A stretch of 9,225 nucleotides of DNA, taken from contig JAFQOM010000038.1 in the NCBI GenBank assembly GCA_017403205.1, positions 1-9,225 on the forward strand. The letters are read 5' to 3'. Shown here in pieces: positions 5,308-9,225 of the stretch; position 1 is the stretch's first letter; every line of letters begins with the position of its first letter. The translations under genes and the position numbers were made by a program. The notes below the pieces were generated by a model, which saw only the letters and a program-made list of their open reading frames with translations, did no database searches and was not told where the DNA came from. The stretch comes from Clostridia bacterium. GTDB taxonomy: Bacteria > Bacillota_A > Clostridia > Christensenellales > UBA1242.

Positions 5308-8300
5308 ATGAAAAAGATTTTAAACACAAACAAATTGTTAATTTCATTGTTAATAGCAATGTGTATGTTGCTATGGTCTTTTGTTGCTGTTTTTAGTATT
5401 AAGTCATATGCGGATTCTAGCTACTATGGCACAAATACTATTTCTGTAACAAACGGCAAATTTGATGATTTTACAAAAAATACCGAACACCTACCATACA
5501 AAATAGATACTGGCTGGAATAATATTGTAGGATTAAATTCAACAACTGCATATGCAGGTATTGTTGACACAGGCTCAAACTTTGAAACTAATGGCAAATT
5601 TGGCTTGCCTGTTAATCCTAGTGTAGACTCAAGCATAACAAATTCTGATACAAACATCCTTATGATTAAGTCAAAGGGAAATGAAACAAAATATGGTTTT
5701 GAAAGTAATGAACTTACTTTGGCTAAGGCTAAGTATTATGCTATTTCTGTTCGTGCAAAAACCGGCTTGAGGGATACTTCAAATAAAATTATTAATGAAA
5801 CTGTTGCAACAGGTTCTATATATACCACCCTATCAAATGAAGACGAAAATAACTTTTTAAACGTTTCTACCGGTGGCCAATGGCAAACATATACTTTCTT
5901 TGTAGAAACAGACACTTTTAGTGATGCTAAATTTAACATTCAACTTAGACTTGGAAACAAAAAAACAAACTCTAATGGCGTTGTATTCTATGATCAAGTT
6001 GAAGTTGTAGAAATCGCAAACATTGATTACTATTCTGCAAAAGCTGCTAATAAAGAAAACTCTAAATTTATTAGTTTAAATGAAGATATTACAACAAGTT
6101 TTAATAATTCAAGCTTTGAAAAAGACTTTGAAGGTTGGAATGTAAAAAACAATTCTTCTTATGCATCAATTAAAACAAAAAACAGTATTAATGAAGAATT
6201 AAATTTGTTTGAAAAAACAAGCAATGTTAACTATGCTGATAACTTTGTTTATGACGGGGGTAAATCTCTTTTAATTTTAAATAGAACAAAAGATTACACC
6301 TCAATATCTTCTAAAACAAACAATACAATTGAAATCGCTCAACATGGTTATTACAAACTTTCATTTCTTATTAAAACTGGCTCATTAAGCTCTGGTGGAC
6401 TTAATGTTAAGCTTAGCCAAGTTGCAGAAACAGATGCAATTTCAAAAGAGCAAACAGGTCTCACATCTAGTTCCAGCACTCTTAAACAATACAACAACTT
6501 TTCTCTAGTAGAGTTTTATATAAGAGGTAATGTTTATAAAACAGAAAAAGTTTCTATTTCTTTTGATTTAGGAACAGAAAAAGATCCTGTTTCAGGTTGG
6601 GCAATAATTGACAACATTGTGCTTGAAAAAATAAGTGCTAGTGAATACTCTTCAAATTCTTCAAGCGACGCAAAAGTTTTAGATTTAAGTTCAAAAGCAA
6701 CATCTACTGCAACATTAGCAAATAGTTCTTTTGACTTTGTTTCTACAAATTCTAAAGACACCTACCCTATGGCACCTCAAAACTGGTCTGGCGAAAACTC
6801 AGCACTTAGTGGTGTTATTAGAGTAAAAGCAGAATACTTTAATGTTGACGCTCCTTTGTATGGGTTATCTTCTACGGACAATCCTGGTCCAAACTCTTCA
6901 TATGATATTTACGTAGAAAATAACATTAAACCAAATATTTTAACAACTGATGAAAACGTTTTAATGGTTAGATCAAACAATGCTAACGATGCTTATTTTA
7001 AAAGCGAAAATAAAACCATTAATGCAAACAGCAGTGAAGATAAAATTGTTAAATTTGAAGTTGGAGTAAAGACAATTGCCGATGCAAAAGCATTTATTAA
7101 ATTGGTTGATAAAGATTCAAATACAATTGCCGTTTTAGAAAATATTTCATCAAATGCAGATTGGACAAAATATATTATCTTTGTTAAAAATGGTGTATCT
7201 AGTATTGATGTAAATTTTGTATTGGGCGTTAAAGGAAATGAAAACAACAACTACGCCTTCTTTGATCATGTAAAATACACAGATAATGTTGAATCTGATA
7301 TGCAAACAATTGTTGCAACACAAAACAGTGTATTTGTAGATTTAAAAGAAGATAGCTTCTACTCTGCTACAAATATTCAAACAGAATTAAACGTTTATCA
7401 AGCAGCAAACTACTCTACTTATTTAAAAGATGAATTAAAAGATTCTGCAATGTATAACGGCGTTGTAAACTCTCATTATCTAGATGGTGTTAAACTTCGT
7501 GAAAATGCAAACGACAAAAATATTTTAATATTCAGCAACGTTGTTAAAAGTTATCAATCATTAAATACAAATTACACCTACTCTTTGACAAAAGATAATT
7601 ATTATGAATTTTCTGTTTGGGTAAAAACAAATTTTGAAGGAACAACCAATGCAGAAAAAGCTGGTGCTATCTTTGAAATTTTAACATTAGACAAAGAAAA
7701 CAACACTATAATTGCTAATGCTGAAAATAAATTAAAATTTTATGGAATTTCAACTTCAACAGAAGAAAATAATGGTTGGGTAAAATATTCTATTTATGCT
7801 GTAGCAGAAAGTGATCAATCTGTTAAAATTATTTTAGGTCTTGGAACACAAGAAAATGCAACACAAGGAACAGTTTATTTTGATGATTTAAAAGTATCCT
7901 CAATATCTCAAGATGAATATGCACAACAAACAGCAAATAACACAACTATAATTACAAAAGCTGTTGAACCAACAACTTCAAACAATGGCAATGACGAAAA
8001 CACATCAACAGAGTCTTCTGCCCCAACCGATTTTAACTTCTTTGCTTTATTCTCATCAATAATACTAGCTGTTGCTCTTGTATTTGCTATTGCGGGTTAT
8101 TTAATTAGAAGAATACCTAAAAAGAAAGCTGAAGCTGTTGTTGAAAAATCAAGCTATAGCAAAACTCCTCGTGACCTAGATAAAAAAGAAGTTAAACGCG
8201 AGTTAAAAGAAATGCGTGAAACAAAATCACAAAATATAAAGGCAGAATTAGATGCTTTAAAAGATAAAAGAAATTCTCTTCAAGAAGAATATGAAAAAAA

Positions 8301-8529
8301 ATATGAAGAAGAAAAAGATTCTACTGAAAGAGAAAACTTATATAAAAATCATACAAAAAAAATAAATAAACTTACAAAAGAAATTGATTATCTTGAATCT
8401 GCCCTAGTTTATGTAAATGATAATGTTAACATAAAAAATATGGAAAATTTAGAAATCAAAAAAAGACAAAAACAAATAAACGATGAATTTGAAAAGTTAA
8501 ATAAACTAGAAAATGACGACAAAAAATAA
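5308..8529 (+). CDS. Large envelope protein: four CBM4/9-like repeats, one membrane helix, cytoplasmic coiled coil
   Basis: I do not recognise this 1073-residue protein as a named family. A Sec signal peptide spans residues 1-35 (basic MKKILNTNK, a hydrophobic core, likely cleavage at SYA-DSS). Four degenerate units follow at about 45-245, 262-447, 466-661 and 675-870. Each repeats the same order: an NSSF/NGKF opening (except the fourth), a segment such as NILMIKS, SLLILNR, NVLMVRS or NILIFSN, a tyrosine-rich strand ending in VRAKT, FLIKT, VGVKT or VWVKT, a W-x-x-Y strand, and a closing YDQVEV, IDNIVL, FDHVKY or FDDLKV. This pattern resembles jelly-roll carbohydrate-binding modules of the CBM4/9 type, an inference not backed by a search. 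A Ser/Thr/Asn-rich linker (880-907) leads to a membrane helix (910-933), a basic stop-transfer RRIPKKK, and about 130 charged residues with coiled-coil character. The mature protein has no cysteine and no LPXTG signal. AAAGGA precedes the ATG. Function is unknown. Confidence 0.9.
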   Translation: MKKILNTNKLLISLLIAMCMLLWSFVAVFSIKSYADSSYYGTNTISVTNGKFDDFTKNTEHLPYKIDTGWNNIVGLNSTTAYAGIVDTGSNFETNGKFGLPVNPSVDSSITNSDTNILMIKSKGNETKYGFESNELTLAKAKYYAISVRAKTGLRDTSNKIINETVATGSIYTTLSNEDENNFLNVSTGGQWQTYTFFVETDTFSDAKFNIQLRLGNKKTNSNGVVFYDQVEVVEIANIDYYSAKAANKENSKFISLNEDITTSFNNSSFEKDFEGWNVKNNSSYASIKTKNSINEELNLFEKTSNVNYADNFVYDGGKSLLILNRTKDYTSISSKTNNTIEIAQHGYYKLSFLIKTGSLSSGGLNVKLSQVAETDAISKEQTGLTSSSSTLKQYNNFSLVEFYIRGNVYKTEKVSISFDLGTEKDPVSGWAIIDNIVLEKISASEYSSNSSSDAKVLDLSSKATSTATLANSSFDFVSTNSKDTYPMAPQNWSGENSALSGVIRVKAEYFNVDAPLYGLSSTDNPGPNSSYDIYVENNIKPNILTTDENVLMVRSNNANDAYFKSENKTINANSSEDKIVKFEVGVKTIADAKAFIKLVDKDSNTIAVLENISSNADWTKYIIFVKNGVSSIDVNFVLGVKGNENNNYAFFDHVKYTDNVESDMQTIVATQNSVFVDLKEDSFYSATNIQTELNVYQAANYSTYLKDELKDSAMYNGVVNSHYLDGVKLRENANDKNILIFSNVVKSYQSLNTNYTYSLTKDNYYEFSVWVKTNFEGTTNAEKAGAIFEILTLDKENNTIIANAENKLKFYGISTSTEENNGWVKYSIYAVAESDQSVKIILGLGTQENATQGTVYFDDLKVSSISQDEYAQQTANNTTIITKAVEPTTSNNGNDENTSTESSAPTDFNFFALFSSIILAVALVFAIAGYLIRRIPKKKAEAVVEKSSYSKTPRDLDKKEVKRELKEMRETKSQNIKAELDALKDKRNSLQEEYEKKYEEEKDSTERENLYKNHTKKINKLTKEIDYLESALVYVNDNVNIKNMENLEIKKRQKQINDEFEKLNKLENDDKK

Positions 8530-8538
8530 TTGATAATC

Positions 8539-8574
8539 AAAAAAAAAGAACCTAATTTTATAGGTTCTTTTTTT
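8539..8574. terminator. Bidirectional terminator between convergent genes
   Basis: A long perfect inverted repeat, AAAAAAGAACCTA (8542-8554) and TAGGTTCTTTTTT (8561-8573), encloses a six-base loop. It has T-runs on both strands. It lies 10 bases after the envelope-protein stop and 25 bases beyond the stop of the convergent GNAT-like gene, so it very likely serves both. Confidence 0.9.
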
Positions 8575-8598
8575 ATCTACAAAACTTAAATGTAATTT

Positions 8599-9225
8599 TT
8601 AATCAATTTCTTTGCGATAGCTTCTTCTACGCTTATGTTGTATGTAATCAAATATATCCCACTGAGATTGAATTCTTATATTATCTTCAAGCATTAAATT
8701 TGTTTCTGCATACTCTATTTTCTTTTCAATCATACCATTGATTAGTTCTGATAAAATTAAAGTATTAACCCCCTTATTTTGATACTCTGGTTTAATTGCT
8801 ATTAAACCAAGATCAATGCTTTTAGGTTTTTTAATTTGACGCAACATCCTAAATATGCCAAAAGGTAAAAGTTTGCCCTGGCTTTTGTTAACAGCTTCTG
8901 ACAATGAAGGAAAAACTAAACCAAAGCCAACCATTTGATTTTGTTCATTTACAACTGCTACAATAAAATCTTTGTTTAAAATTAAGCTAAATTGATCAAT
9001 TAAGCTATCTTTCATCTTTTCTGAAAAAGGCACTACCCCATATAAAGGTGAGTATGCCTCATCTAAAGTTTGAAAAAATTGATCTTTATATTCGGCAACA
9101 AATTTTTTAATACTTGTTGGTTTAACAACCTTTAAATTATATCTTTTTGATACAACTCTTGCTACTCTTTCTATTCTTTCGTTTGGCTCTTTTGGGCTAA
9201 ATATTCTGTATTCCACCCAATCAAC
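8599..9225 (-). CDS. GNAT-fold acetyltransferase-like protein, 5' end beyond the window
   Basis: These are the C-terminal 208 residues of a protein whose frame is still open at the right edge. A GTG at 9216 is in frame, but the codons before it (Val-Asp-Trp) are also open. Proteins I recall with this sequence pattern are about 370-390 residues and continue upstream, so the gene is treated as partial. The GNAT core is visible: VAVVNEQNQMVGFGLVFPSL (89-108 of the visible part), then LGLIAIKPEYQNKGVN (139-154), whose QNKGVN is the acetyl-CoA pyrophosphate loop, then helix TLILSELI. The C-terminus IQHKRRRSYRKEID is basic. The closest type in memory is the YghO-like group of uncharacterised N-acetyltransferases. 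The substrate is unknown. It is convergent with the envelope-protein gene and shares its terminator. The N-terminal half needs the neighbouring sequence. Confidence 0.8.
   Translation of the reverse strand, partial: VDWVEYRIFSPKEPNERIERVARVVSKRYNLKVVKPTSIKKFVAEYKDQFFQTLDEAYSPLYGVVPFSEKMKDSLIDQFSLILNKDFIVAVVNEQNQMVGFGLVFPSLSEAVNKSQGKLLPFGIFRMLRQIKKPKSIDLGLIAIKPEYQNKGVNTLILSELINGMIEKKIEYAETNLMLEDNIRIQSQWDIFDYIQHKRRRSYRKEID

Noticed and set aside
5353..5370. Possible lipoprotein lipobox around Cys19 of the envelope protein
   Set aside because: The residue before the cysteine is Met (IAMC), which does not fit a lipobox, and the hydrophobic core continues past it. Cleavage after Ala35 is more likely.
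5424..7250. Four minus-strand open frames inside the large envelope-protein gene
   Set aside because: They are short, have no ribosome binding sites or family motifs, and lie antisense to a continuous 1073-codon frame with consistent repeat structure.
1..9225. CRISPR array, tRNA/rRNA genes, insertion sequence or defence system
   Set aside because: I saw no regularly spaced repeats, no tRNA-like or rRNA-like segments, no transposase or integrase motifs, and no toxin-antitoxin or nuclease domains.

Overview
The window is very AT-rich and uses the standard code (TGG for Trp). Its ribosome binding sites are AGGAG-like, some starts are TTG or GTG, several promoters look like sigma-A, and there is a small clostridial-type 2[4Fe-4S] ferredoxin. 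Together these suggest a low-GC Gram-positive anaerobe, probably an uncultured Clostridia-type lineage. That assignment is inferred from style and gene families, not from a marker gene.

Left part (77-4199, all on the minus strand; reading order is right to left). A ferredoxin gene (4032-4199) comes first, with its own promoter and terminator. Next is a Ppx/GppA-family phosphatase fused to an HD-like domain (2370-3881), with a near-consensus promoter and a terminator. Then comes a divergent MreB-like actin homologue (1219-2229), also with its own promoter and terminator. The cell-division site regulators minD (318-1112) and minE (77-316) follow, separated by one base. No minC lies in the visible part. 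The MinE lacks the usual N-terminal membrane-targeting segment. The MreB-like protein lacks residues that normally form the ATPase centre, and the phosphatase carries a similar Asp-to-Asn change in its second phosphate loop.

Middle part (4272-5058, minus strand). Two small adjacent genes each encode one half of a TauE/SafE (TSUP) membrane transporter. They probably work as a two-subunit version of what is usually a single polypeptide of about 250 residues.

Right part. Divergent from the transporter genes is a large plus-strand gene (5308-8529) for a 1073-residue envelope protein. It has a signal peptide, four degenerate repeats of about 200 residues that resemble CBM4/9-type jelly-roll modules, one transmembrane helix, and a charged coiled-coil tail predicted to lie in the cytoplasm. 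This is the least explained and most interesting object here. A strong, probably bidirectional terminator separates it from a convergent GNAT-like gene (8599-9225) that runs off the right edge.

The shared theme of the left part is envelope and division-site organisation (MinD/MinE, MreB-like). The large envelope protein, with a ligand-binding-like exterior and a coiled-coil interior, could fit that theme, but only proximity supports the link. I see no tRNA, rRNA, CRISPR array, insertion sequence or phage gene. No gene-free stretch exceeds 300 bases; the longest is the 249-base divergent region 5059-5307.
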